Made by a program: the position numbers and the translations under genes
Origin: CAZFER01 sp964517495
GTDB taxonomy: Bacteria; Hinthialibacterota; Hinthialibacteria; Hinthialibacterales; Hinthialibacteraceae
Direction: 5' to 3'
Length of the DNA: 64,000 bases
Assembly (NCBI GenBank): GCA_964517495.1
Contig: CAZFER010000027.1
Coordinates: 1-64,000 of the forward strand
The notes under the pieces: generated by a model
Told to the model about the DNA's origin: nothing
Seen by the model: only the letters and a program-made list of their open reading frames with translations
Database searches by the model: none
Shown: piece after piece, positions 33,386 to 42,101 of the stretch
Numbering within the stretch: position 1 is the first letter of the stretch
Layout: the number at the start of each line of letters is the position of its first letter

Positions 33386-35953
33386 TTATCCGAGCAACGA
33401 CAACAATCCTTGCGGAAGGAAGTTGGCTTGGGCAAGAACGGAAGTACCTGCTTGGAATAAAATTTGGTTCGATGTAAAGTCAGCAACTTCGCTTGATAAA
33501 TCAACGTCACTGATGCGTGATTCCGCCGAGTTCAAATTCTCAGAATTGACAGAAAGGCTGCCGACGGTGATTTCCAACCGGTTGGTTAATGCACCAAGTG
33601 ACGTTCGAGTCCGGTTGATTTGATCCAGAGCCTCATCGATGATTTTCAGCGCTTCGTTGGCACCGCTTACGGTAGTGACATTGATATCGGATACCGTGCG
33701 GCCACTGCCTCGTCCAAAGCCGATATTGTCCCCCCGCAGATCTGGTATATTGATCTGAAGTTCCTGATTATTGAAAGGTCCAATTTGAAAATTTAATGCA
33801 CTATTTACAGTTGTAAGTTGAATGGTTCCCCCGGTATTGGTTGTACCATCCGTGGGTGGCCCCGTAACGTCCAGAATGGCGTCAAAGTCAAGTTTCAGAG
33901 TTTCCGTGCGGCCGACACTGGTCCCACTTTCAAAAATGACATTATTATCCCCGTTTTGGAATGTGACGGCAGCACCACCGTTGAGCGAGCCAATAAATTC
34001 CTGAGCGACAATTTCTGCCGTATCACTGCCACGCCGGAAGAGGGTGTCCTCAATATCATCGCGTGATCCAGCACCCAAATGAATGGTTAATTGTTCCTGC
34101 GCTTCTCCAAATTTTGTGGGTTCCGGGCCATACAGCGTAGCAACCTGACCGGTTCGAACTCGTTGCACCGGCCCTCCACCAATGGACATATTGGCTTCTT
34201 CCGGATTACCCGTTGTGATAACCTGAGCCCTATCCGTGAGGGTTTTTGGCGTTTCGTCGTTGGCAAAGGTCTTGTCTCGTATGGTCATAAACAAATTTGA
34301 CTCTGAGTGATCCGCAACATCATCAATCAGCTGAAGTGTACCTTGCCCGGTCAGGGTTACCGTCGCATCCAAAAAGCCTTCGCTAAGACGGGCGGAACCA
34401 TCAGGCGCACGTCGGGCACGATAATTCAGCTCATCGATAAGCCCGTCCATTGTGGCGATTTTGGCATCCGATAAATTTGTATCGTCATTGCTATCCGTGG
34501 AAATGGTAAAGGTTGTCTCAAATTTAGTGCCATCCGCATGAGTCCCTTCAATCGTGATGGTGTCATCGGCCGCCAACCGAATGCCATCATTACCCACGGT
34601 AAATGTATTGTTCACAAACGTTCCATTTATTACCGCCCCACTGGCCAAACTGGTGGTCCGCGTAATGATTGATCCTGCTTCATTGCGGAATTGAAGGGTG
34701 GTTTCCACTTTTCGCTGGTTGGGCTGGATAACATCCGTCACGTTGATATCAAAGTTTCCTGAATCAAATGTTGATCCCGTTATGGCTTGTACGGTGTTTC
34801 CATATTGCGCACCAACATCAAGCCCTTTCACAAAATCCCGGGTGGTATCCACTGTATGTTTTAATTCGCCATTATTGTCTATAATACTGAAATTGATATT
34901 AAACTGGGATTGCGCATGGGTCACATCACTGTTTGTAGTGCTGGTTGTACCATCCGCTTTGGCACTCATGAATCGAATACGGCCGCTTCCTTCGGCTTGG
35001 GATAACGTATTCAATGGAATAGACACATGGGTTTGCACAAAATTGGCAGGAATATCCGCTTCTTCCACACCAAATAGGATCACTTCTGCATTGTCGATAG
35101 CGGTTTGGACTTCCTGGATCAAATCCTGCATACTGTTGATCCCACCTGCATCAGTCACACTCAAAGCACCAGCAAAAGGCGTAACCCCATCCGATAACAC
35201 CCCTTGAAAGGTTATAATGTCCGTCCCCACGATCGATACGTTATCAAAGGTCAATTGGTTTAAATCATCGGTATAGGCAGCCGCATTGCCTGCATTTAAA
35301 AACCGTCCCGTGGTGACTGCAATATCTGTGGCATCCTGAATCCCCGTGGCATAGACCGTTTGATCATCCTCTTTTTTGAAAGGAAGAATATTGGTGGAAC
35401 CAGATACGGTTTTGATGACATTTAAAAATGAAGTCCCCGATGCCAGGTTGCTTGCATTTGGATCAGATGAAATTTTCACACCAATATCATCCTGACCGGT
35501 TTTGATCCCGGTTGCATTGGCATTGTCACCTGTGAAAAGAAATCGCGTGCCAAATCGGGCGGTGGATGCAATTCGATTAACTTCATCCACTTGCTGAAAC
35601 ACTTCATCCTGAATCGCCTGAATCGCGGCTGAATCGAATGCCCCTTGGTTTGCAGCCTGGATCGACAACTCACGAATCCTCTGTAAACTGGTTACCAAAG
35701 AATCCAGAGAAGCTTCTGTGGTGTTGATCATACTCATCCCACTTTGGGCATTTTGTATGGCCATATCGGTTCCACGAATCTGGGTACGCAGGCGTTCGCG
35801 AATGGTCAGACCGGTTGCATCATCGCCCGCACGATTGATCCGTAAACCGGATGAGAGTTTTTCAATGTTTTTGGACAGTCGATTGCCAGCATCGTTCAAG
35901 TGACGAATGGCTGATAGAGATGCAACATTATTGTTAATGCGAGAGATGCTCAT
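33386..35953 (-). CDS. fliC: Giant flagellin (855 aa)
   Basis: A second flagellin with the same plan as the gene at 29300-31855. The N-terminal D0/D1 has RINNNVASLSAIRHLNDAG, IEKLSSGLRINRAGDDATGL, NAQSGMSMINTTEASLDSL and ending near RFLFTGDNAN. The C-terminal D1/D0 has NEALKIIDEALDQINRTRTSLGALTNRLEITVGSLSV, ESRISDVDLSSEVADFTSNQILFQAG and a LPQGLLSLLG end. The central insert is about 580 residues and clearly related to, but diverged from, that of flagellin 1: shared blocks include ATDIAVT, DGVTPFAG/DGVTKFGG and FGRGSGRT. This indicates an old tandem duplication. GGAGG precedes the start. Expression is probably driven by the sigma-28 promoter at 36162-36188. Confidence 0.93.
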   Translation of the reverse strand: MSISRINNNVASLSAIRHLNDAGNRLSKNIEKLSSGLRINRAGDDATGLTIRERLRTQIRGTDMAIQNAQSGMSMINTTEASLDSLVTSLQRIRELSIQAANQGAFDSAAIQAIQDEVFQQVDEVNRIASTARFGTRFLFTGDNANATGIKTGQDDIGVKISSDPNASNLASGTSFLNVIKTVSGSTNILPFKKEDDQTVYATGIQDATDIAVTTGRFLNAGNAAAYTDDLNQLTFDNVSIVGTDIITFQGVLSDGVTPFAGALSVTDAGGINSMQDLIQEVQTAIDNAEVILFGVEEADIPANFVQTHVSIPLNTLSQAEGSGRIRFMSAKADGTTSTTNSDVTHAQSQFNINFSIIDNNGELKHTVDTTRDFVKGLDVGAQYGNTVQAITGSTFDSGNFDINVTDVIQPNQRKVETTLQFRNEAGSIITRTTSLASGAVINGTFVNNTFTVGNDGIRLAADDTITIEGTHADGTKFETTFTISTDSNDDTNLSDAKIATMDGLIDELNYRARRAPDGSARLSEGFLDATVTLTGQGTLQLIDDVADHSESNLFMTIRDKTFANDETPKTLTDRAQVITTGNPEEANMSIGGGPVQRVRTGQVATLYGPEPTKFGEAQEQLTIHLGAGSRDDIEDTLFRRGSDTAEIVAQEFIGSLNGGAAVTFQNGDNNVIFESGTSVGRTETLKLDFDAILDVTGPPTDGTTNTGGTIQLTTVNSALNFQIGPFNNQELQINIPDLRGDNIGFGRGSGRTVSDINVTTVSGANEALKIIDEALDQINRTRTSLGALTNRLEITVGSLSVNSENLNSAESRISDVDLSSEVADFTSNQILFQAGTSVLAQANFLPQGLLSLLG

Positions 35954-36421
35954 TTTCGTATCCTCCGTGATACATGTAGACCGACAATCCTTGTCGGTAT
36001 GAGCGCTCTTACCCGTCCTGGGTAAGTAACGTGAGCGTGTTTTTCACCGCATTGTCCGAGGGGGGCTCTCTCGGTCACTCATCCTTGAGTGCTACGGTTT
36101 ATGTTTTTTCTAACCCCTGATGTATCGCCCTCCATGAGGTCAAATGTTAAGTCACCCATTGTTATCGACACCCTGATAGAGGTCTTTAAGTTTTTTTTGT
36201 TTTTTCACAGATTTTTTTTTGGGGGATATACGCGCCCCCATTCAATCCCTTCCTGCCTGGGAATCTGAAAAATTCGGTCTTTTGAACCACCCGATGCAAT
36301 TTGAACGATCCACTTAAACGATCCACTAATACGTTTTAAATGAATTTACGCTTCTTGATTGTATGGAATAGTGCTGCTATTTTTATTCTTCATTCTAATA
36401 AGACTATATAAAAGGTTCCCA
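35954..36421. other. Divergent control region between flagellin 2 and ndk
   Basis: It holds the sigma-28 promoter (36162-36188), an A/T-rich tract around 36187-36222, and the leaders of two diverging genes. No reading frame is supported; the in-frame extension of ndk to 36359 lacks a ribosome site. Confidence 0.55.
36162..36188 (-). promoter_or_regulatory. Sigma-28 (FliA) promoter of flagellin gene 2
   Basis: Read on the minus strand: TAAA, a 15-nt spacer, then GTCGATAA. The sigma-28 consensus is TAAA-N15-GCCGATAA, so spacing is exact and only one base of the -10 differs. It lies about 210 nt upstream of the flagellin start, giving a long untranslated leader. Confidence 0.8.
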
Positions 36422-36835
36422 ATGGAAAAAACACTACTACTTGTTAAACCGGATGGTGTCAGGCGAAAATTAACCGGTGAGATTATCTCCCGTATGGAAC
36501 GGCGAGGCTGGAACCTGATCGCAATGAAATTGTTGAAAATACCCAGCGAACTTGCCGAACGCCATTACGCGGAGCATAAAGAAAAACCTTTTTTCCCCGA
36601 ATTACTTGAATATATTACGGGTGGGCCTGTCGTGGCGATGATCTGGGAAGGGGATCAGATCGTTTCAGCAACTCGCACCATGATGGGTAAAACCAACCCC
36701 ATTGAAGCTTTGCCGGGGACCATCCGTGGCGATTATGGTAATGATTTTACTCAAAACATCGTTCATGGGAGTGATTCGCCGGAAAGCGCAGAACGAGAAA
36801 TAGCCCTGTTCTTCAAGCCTGATGAACTTTGTTAA
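36422..36835 (+). CDS. ndk: Nucleoside diphosphate kinase
   Basis: A 137-aa enzyme that transfers the gamma-phosphate from ATP to NDPs. The start at 36422 gives the standard MEKTLLLVKPDGVRR N terminus; an upstream in-frame Met at 36359 would add an implausible hydrophobic extension. The phosphorylated His115 is in NIVHGSDSPESAEREIALFF, and the nucleotide-binding GPVVAMIWEG, RTMMGKTNP and PGTIRGDYG motifs are intact. Single gene, followed by tRNA-Met. Confidence 0.97.
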   Translation: MEKTLLLVKPDGVRRKLTGEIISRMERRGWNLIAMKLLKIPSELAERHYAEHKEKPFFPELLEYITGGPVVAMIWEGDQIVSATRTMMGKTNPIEALPGTIRGDYGNDFTQNIVHGSDSPESAEREIALFFKPDELC

Positions 36836-36915
36836 CCAGAAACAAGTTCAAAACCAGAAAAAGTGCGCGCCGGTACTCTGCACAATTTATTTTATGTGCT
36901 AAAATGAAAATGTAT

Positions 36916-36989
36916 GGCGGCGTAGCTCAAGTGGTTAGAGCACACGGCTCATATCCGTGGCGTTCGGGGTTCAAGTCCCTGCGCCGCTA
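36916..36989 (+). tRNA. tRNA-Met (anticodon CAU)
   Basis: A 74-nt cloverleaf: acceptor GGCGGCG paired with CGCCGCT (G-U at position 1), D arm with TAGCTCAAGTGGTTAGAGC, anticodon stem CACGG/CCGTG with a CTCATAT loop giving CAU, and T arm with TTCAAGT loop. CCA is not encoded. The CAU anticodon could also belong to a lysidine-modified tRNA-Ile; the elongator Met reading is the default. A first pair of G-U rather than a mismatch argues against initiator tRNA. Confidence 0.9.
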
Positions 36990-37007
36990 TTTTGTTATAG
37001 CTATCCA

Positions 37008-37034
37008 CAGCAATTGTGTGTACACAACTTGCTG
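37008..37034 (+). terminator. Hairpin terminator after tRNA-Met
   Basis: CAGCAATTGTGT pairs with ACACAA-C-TTGCTG (one bulged base) around a 2-nt centre, followed by TTTC. It lies 19 nt after the tRNA. Confidence 0.5.
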
Positions 37035-37126
37035 TTTCACATCATACTAAACCATAATGCACCTGTGATTTTTGATTCGTAGTTTGAATTGATTTTTCGT
37101 AAATTACCGTTTAGGTTTTTCAAATA

Positions 37127-38404
37127 ATGCAAAAATCATCCAATTTGTATCAGACGGCTTGTACGCTAATTCCCGGCGGGGTTAACAGCCCGGTACGGGC
37201 CTGGAATGCGGTCGGTGGAGAACCATTCTTTGCCGTTCGCGGCAAAGGATGCATCCTCACCGACGAAGATGGTAAAAACTACGTCGATTATGTCTGCTCG
37301 TGGGGTCCCCTGATTTTAGGCCATGCCCATCCCCATGTGGTGGAAGCTGTTACCTCAGCCATTGAAGCCGGTTTTTCCTTTGGAACCCCCACCCGCCGCG
37401 AAGTCACCATCGCTCGAATGATCGCCGAAGCTGTCCCCTCCGTTGAAATGGTGCGCCTGGTTAATTCCGGTACCGAAGCAACCTTGAGCGCCATTCGCCT
37501 GGCTCGTGGTTACACCAAACGGGATAAAATCATCAAAATGATCGGTGGCTACCATGGCCATCACGACGCCCTGCTGGCCCAGGCTGGCTCTGGTATGGCG
37601 ACCCTGGCGATTCCCAGCACACCCGGTGTTCCCGCGTCAGTGGTTCAGGATACCATTCTGGTTCCATTTAACGATGTGGATGCGGTCAGCAAAGCTTTTC
37701 ATGAATATCCCGATCAGATTGCAGCCCTTATTTTAGAACCTGTCGCTGGAAATATGGGTGTTGTACCCCCTAATGAACATTATCTTGAATCCCTGCGCAC
37801 CATCACCCGTGATCATGGGGCACTGTTAATATTCGATGAGGTGATGACAGGATTTCGAGTCGCTTATGGTGGAGCACAAGAACGCTACGGTGTCTCTCCC
37901 GATCTAACCACCTTCGGTAAAATTATTGGTGGTGGAATGCCGATCGGCGCTTATGGTGGAAGCCATGAAATTATGAATCACATCGCTCCTGTAGGTGAGG
38001 TTTACCAAGCCGGAACTTTGTCGGGCAACCCCATCGCCACCGCGGCAGGCGTTGCAACTCTCCAATTGCTCAAACCACCCGGGATCTATGAGTCTCTGGA
38101 ACAAAAAGCACAAATGTTGATCGATGGACTGTATGAAGAAGCCCAATCGGCGAGTATTCCCATTCAAATCAACGCGGCCGGATCCATGTTAACCCTATTC
38201 TTCAGCCAGGATCCCGTAACCGATTTCGCTTCGGCTGCGGCATCTGACACCTCTCGATTCGCCGCCTTTTGGCACAAAATGCTTGAACAGGGTATCTTTC
38301 TCCCACCGTCCGCTTTCGAAGCTTGGTTTATCTCCATCGCCCACACCAACCGCGAACTGGAACGAACCATCCGGGCCGCTGGCCTCGCCTTCAAATCACT
38401 GTAA
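37127..38404 (+). CDS. hemL: Glutamate-1-semialdehyde 2,1-aminomutase
   Basis: A 425-aa PLP enzyme of the C5 heme pathway, turning glutamate-1-semialdehyde into 5-aminolevulinate. The signatures are complete: PGGVNSPVRAW, GPLILGHAHPHVVEAV, VNSGTEATLSAIRLARGYTKRDKIIK, the PLP aspartate region LLIFDEVMTGFRVA, and the Schiff-base Lys265 in TFGKIIGGGMPIGAYGG. Length is typical. No other heme genes are near. Confidence 0.97.
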   Translation: MQKSSNLYQTACTLIPGGVNSPVRAWNAVGGEPFFAVRGKGCILTDEDGKNYVDYVCSWGPLILGHAHPHVVEAVTSAIEAGFSFGTPTRREVTIARMIAEAVPSVEMVRLVNSGTEATLSAIRLARGYTKRDKIIKMIGGYHGHHDALLAQAGSGMATLAIPSTPGVPASVVQDTILVPFNDVDAVSKAFHEYPDQIAALILEPVAGNMGVVPPNEHYLESLRTITRDHGALLIFDEVMTGFRVAYGGAQERYGVSPDLTTFGKIIGGGMPIGAYGGSHEIMNHIAPVGEVYQAGTLSGNPIATAAGVATLQLLKPPGIYESLEQKAQMLIDGLYEEAQSASIPIQINAAGSMLTLFFSQDPVTDFASAAASDTSRFAAFWHKMLEQGIFLPPSAFEAWFISIAHTNRELERTIRAAGLAFKSL

Positions 38405-38743
38405 CAGAACAATAATTAGATAACTGCACATATATAACACTGGTTGCTCATAGCCTGTGGTTTAGGCTTCCAGCCTTGTGGTGAAATTGTATCAAAATCA
38501 GCTTGACAGTTGACACGCAGGTCAACCACCAATGGCGTTAATTTAAAGGGGAGGGCGGGGCTCCCACCGAGCCGTTATACGTTGGAAACGGCTCGGCGGG
38601 AGCCCCGCCCTCCCTATTCAACGATCCAACTTGATCTTTACTTAATGACATTGGGTATACTCCTACATATTGTAGGGGCAAACCTATGTGTTCGCCCTAT
38701 GTTGTGGTATGGCAGACATCAAGATAAGATTTGGGATAGCCTT
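38405..38743. repeat. Intergenic repeats including a 66-bp palindrome
   Basis: No gene. 38549-38614 is a near-perfect palindrome with 28-bp arms (one mismatch) and a 10-nt loop. From about 38636 to 38706 lies a second element, with GTAGGGGCAAACCTATGTG and CGCCCTATGTTGTG, also found at 13816-13850 and, in part, at 57925-57990. The spacer separates convergent hemL and comM. Confidence 0.75.
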
Positions 38744-40279
38744 TCACCGCATCCAAAACTTCCGGTCCAACGTTCTATATTGAACCGCCTCACTGATATG
38801 CGCCGGACCAATATGATCAATTCCCGCCAAATCAGCGATCGTCCGCGCCACTTTTATCACCCGATCATAAGCGCGTGCGGATAACCCCAGGGTTTCCAAT
38901 CCACTCTTCAGCATATCCCGCGTGGTTTCATCCATCTGGCAATATTTTTTTATATCTTTGGGATTCATGTGGGCATTGCAAAAAATATCACTTCCCGCAA
39001 ACCGCGCTTTTTGCTTGTCCCGTGCTTGAATTACCCGCTTTCGAATATCCGCTGAAGGCTCCCCATTCGGTGGAGCATGCAAATCATCAAACGAAACACT
39101 CGGTACTTCGACATGAATATCAATACGATCCAGCAAAGGGCCTGAAATCTTGGATATATACCGGTTAATCTGATTCGGCGTACATTGGCATTGATGCTTG
39201 GAATCCCCAAAATACCCACATAAACAAGGGTTCATCGCCGAAATAAGCAAAAATCGGCTGGGAAACGTAAGCGAACCTGACGCACGGGATATGGTCACCA
39301 CCCCATCTTCCAATGGCTGCCGTAAATTTTCCAACACATTCCGCGAAAATTCCGGGATCTCATCCAAAAACAAAATCCCATGATGCGCCAGGCTGACCTC
39401 CCCCGGCCCTGGAAAATGTCCTCCACCGATCAATCCCGCATCAGACACTGAATGATGCGGCATACGAATGGGCCGCGTGGCAATAATAGCCTGATCGACA
39501 GGTAACGATCCATGAATACTGTGAATTTTGGTGGTTTCCAACGACTCTTCAAAGCTAATAGGCGGCAAAATCGTCGCCATCCGCTTCGCCAGCATCGATT
39601 TTCCCGAACCCGGCGGACCAATCATAATAATGTTGTGCCCTCCAGCAGCGGATACTTCCATCGCCCGCTTGACATGTTCCTGCCCTTTAACTTCGGAAAA
39701 ATCCACCTCGTAATGAGACGCCTGATTAAATATAGCCTCCCGGTCAATCCGGCAGGGTTGAATCGTATTTGTCTCATTTAAAACATCGATCGCATCAGCC
39801 AGCGAAACCAGTGGATAAACATCGATTCCCGTCACCACCGCGGCTTCCTTGGCATTCCCTTCCGGCAACAAAAACCGTTTGATCCCTTCTTTCTCCGCTT
39901 TCAAAGCAACCGGCAAGGAACCACGCACCGGCCGCAATGTTCCATCCAGCGCCAGTTCACCTATCAAAATCGATTTCTCAAGGGATTCCGGAGCAATAAT
40001 TCCCGATCCAGCCAAGATGGCTACCGCGATAGGGAGATCAAGCGATGATCCTTCTTTTGGAATATCCGCCGGAGCCAGGTTTAATGTCATTCGCTTGGGT
40101 GGAAGCGAAAAACCACAGTTCGTGAGCGCCGAACGCACCCTTTCCCGGCTTTCCTTTACGGCCATATCAGGAAGACCAACGATCGTCATTCCCGGTTGGC
40201 CTGAAGCAATATCCAACTCGACTTCCATGATGTAGGCTTCGATACCAATTGTGGCGCTGGATAAAACACGAACGTACAT
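38744..40279 (-). CDS. comM: YifB/ComM-family AAA+ Mg-chelatase-like ATPase
   Basis: A 511-aa protein: an N-terminal Lon-protease-like S5 fold (about 1-170, with GLPDMAVKESRERVRSALTNCGFSLP), a Mg-chelatase-type AAA+ domain with Walker A GPPGSGKSMLAKR and Walker B ILFLDEIPEF, the sensor GSLTFPSRFLLISAMNPCLCGYFG, and the C-terminal domain ending SEAVQYRTLDRKFW. In naturally competent bacteria ComM is a helicase that promotes branch migration during uptake-DNA integration; many non-competent genomes also carry it. Confidence 0.94.
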   Translation of the reverse strand: MYVRVLSSATIGIEAYIMEVELDIASGQPGMTIVGLPDMAVKESRERVRSALTNCGFSLPPKRMTLNLAPADIPKEGSSLDLPIAVAILAGSGIIAPESLEKSILIGELALDGTLRPVRGSLPVALKAEKEGIKRFLLPEGNAKEAAVVTGIDVYPLVSLADAIDVLNETNTIQPCRIDREAIFNQASHYEVDFSEVKGQEHVKRAMEVSAAGGHNIIMIGPPGSGKSMLAKRMATILPPISFEESLETTKIHSIHGSLPVDQAIIATRPIRMPHHSVSDAGLIGGGHFPGPGEVSLAHHGILFLDEIPEFSRNVLENLRQPLEDGVVTISRASGSLTFPSRFLLISAMNPCLCGYFGDSKHQCQCTPNQINRYISKISGPLLDRIDIHVEVPSVSFDDLHAPPNGEPSADIRKRVIQARDKQKARFAGSDIFCNAHMNPKDIKKYCQMDETTRDMLKSGLETLGLSARAYDRVIKVARTIADLAGIDHIGPAHISEAVQYRTLDRKFWMR

Positions 40280-40464
40280 GGCAACTACCCTTTTCTACTA
40301 TGATGCTCATATTTAGCACAAAGTGGACACTCAGGTCAATGAACACGAAATAAATACTTCTGATCAAACGTTGCATGAAAAATCCTCTGAACCTTTTCCG
40401 AACCGGAAAGAGTAAATAGAATGAAAAGAGGAAGTTTAATATAAAAAAGAAACGGCCTTTTTGA

Positions 40465-41127
40465 ATGGATACAATTTATTTCGTCGATTTCGACCACACC
40501 ATCTCTCGGCGTGATGTATGGGACGAAATCGTTAAACACAGTGCACCGGATCAATGGAAAGCCATTATCAAGCAATATCTAAGCGGTGAACTCTCTTCCC
40601 GCGAATGCAATCTAAAACTGGCCAAAACAGTTCAACCTTGCGAAGAGGACATCAAAAAACGCATCCTTGAAATCGGAATCGATCCAACTTTTCACGATTT
40701 TGTCAAATGGATCGATAAAGCAGGCGCGGAAATGATGATCGTTTCTGATGGTTATGACTATTACATCGAGCTGTTATTAAAGCATGAATCGCTGGATCAC
40801 CTCACCTATTACAGCAACAAACTGGTTTGGACCAATGAGGGAATCGACGTGGAATTCCCCTATAACCAACCCGATTGCGAACGGGACATGGCACATTGCA
40901 AATGCCAACATATCACCTGCCGCACTGGTTTACGCCGGGTGTATATTGGCGACGGCATTTCTGATACCTGCGGCGCCCGCAAATGTGAAGTAATTTACGC
41001 GAAACGAAACCTGCTCGACTATTGCATTGAACACAATCTTCCGCATACCCCATTTAGCGATTTTTGGGATATAATTGAGAAAGAAAAACAATGGTTTTCC
41101 CAACAAACCGCCTGTACTTCATCCTGA
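40465..41127 (+). CDS. HAD-superfamily phosphatase, MtnX-like
   Basis: A 220-aa HAD-IB-type phosphatase. Motif I is FVDFDHTISRRDVWDEI (nucleophile Asp8, second Asp10), motif II lies at MIVSDGYDYYI and motif III/IV is RRVYIGDGISDTCGA. The closest named relative by eye is MtnX (2-hydroxy-3-keto-5-methylthiopentenyl-1-phosphate phosphatase), but no other methionine-salvage gene is present, so the substrate is open. It carries an unusual cysteine/histidine cluster (CERDMAHCKCQHITCRTG) between motifs II and III that might bind a metal. Located 80 nt upstream of panB on the same strand. Confidence 0.8.
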   Translation: MDTIYFVDFDHTISRRDVWDEIVKHSAPDQWKAIIKQYLSGELSSRECNLKLAKTVQPCEEDIKKRILEIGIDPTFHDFVKWIDKAGAEMMIVSDGYDYYIELLLKHESLDHLTYYSNKLVWTNEGIDVEFPYNQPDCERDMAHCKCQHITCRTGLRRVYIGDGISDTCGARKCEVIYAKRNLLDYCIEHNLPHTPFSDFWDIIEKEKQWFSQQTACTSS

Positions 41128-41207
41128 ATATCAGAACATTTGAATCCTTTGTGAAGAGGACCTTCAGGCGCTTCACTTGATTAATCATTTAATAAGGGGG
41201 ATAAAGC

Positions 41208-42071
41208 GTGAGTAAAAAAAAGATCTCCGTTCCCATTATAAAACAGATGAAAGAACGCGGCGAAAAAATTTCTGTACTTACCGCGTACGACTATACCTTT
41301 GCCAAATTAATGGATAAAGCCGGTATTGATGTGCTCCTGGTTGGTGATTCGCTCGGTATGGTGGTCCAAGGCCATGAAGATACACTGCCAGTAACACTCG
41401 ATGAAATGATTTACCATACCAAAGCTGTCAAGCGCGGCACCAAACGGGCACATATCGTCACCGATTTACCCTTTATGTCTTATCAGGTTAACGAAGAAAA
41501 GGCATTGCATAATGCTGGCCGAATTTTAAAGGAAAGCGGCGCTGATTCGGTAAAACTGGAAGGCGGGACTCAATCCGCACGTGTTATAAACCGGCTGGTC
41601 AACGCAGGCATTCCCGTTATGGGGCACGTGGGATTAGGACCCCAATCCTACAAAAAACTGGGGGGACACAAAGTCCAAGGCAAAACCTTGGAAACCGCCA
41701 AAAACCTGATTAGTGATGCAAAAGCCGTTGAGCAGGCAGGCGCCTATTCATTGGTGATCGAAGCGGTCCCTTGGCCTATCGCTAAAATCATCACCGAACG
41801 GCTAAGCATCCCCACCATCGGCATTGGTGCTGGCCCTCATTGCGATGGACAGGTCCTGGTCTTTGCGGATATGCTCGGATTATTCACCGCATTCCAGCCC
41901 CACTTTGTACGCCGCTTTGATCAACTTGGGGAACGCGCATCCCATGCATTTTCTGACTATGTGAATGCCGTAAAAACCGACACCTTCCCCACCTTGGATG
42001 AAAGCTATTCGATCGATCAAGAGATCATCACCGAATTGGAAAACACTATCCTTGAAATGATGAAGGATTAA
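41208..42071 (+). CDS. panB: 3-methyl-2-oxobutanoate hydroxymethyltransferase
   Basis: A 287-aa enzyme making ketopantoate from ketoisovalerate and methylene-tetrahydrofolate, the first step to pantothenate. Conserved blocks: LTAYDYTFAKLMDKAGIDVLLVGDSLGMVVQGHEDTLPVTLDEMIYH, DSVKLEGG, PVMGHVGLGPQS, ADAVEQAGAYSLVIEAVP and GIGAGPHCDGQVLVFADMLGL. AAGGGGGA precedes the GTG start at 41208. First of panB-panC-panD, 30 nt before panC. Confidence 0.97.
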   Translation: MSKKKISVPIIKQMKERGEKISVLTAYDYTFAKLMDKAGIDVLLVGDSLGMVVQGHEDTLPVTLDEMIYHTKAVKRGTKRAHIVTDLPFMSYQVNEEKALHNAGRILKESGADSVKLEGGTQSARVINRLVNAGIPVMGHVGLGPQSYKKLGGHKVQGKTLETAKNLISDAKAVEQAGAYSLVIEAVPWPIAKIITERLSIPTIGIGAGPHCDGQVLVFADMLGLFTAFQPHFVRRFDQLGERASHAFSDYVNAVKTDTFPTLDESYSIDQEIITELENTILEMMKD

Positions 42072-42101
42072 CAACGTCTTGATTTTTTAGGAATATAAGC
42101 C

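Noticed and set aside
29300..35953. Giant flagellin inserts as metalloprotease (flagellinolysin) domains
   Set aside because: No HExxH motif is present in either insert.
36829..37050. A 73-aa plus-strand frame after ndk
   Set aside because: It spans the tRNA-Met gene and is a chance open frame.
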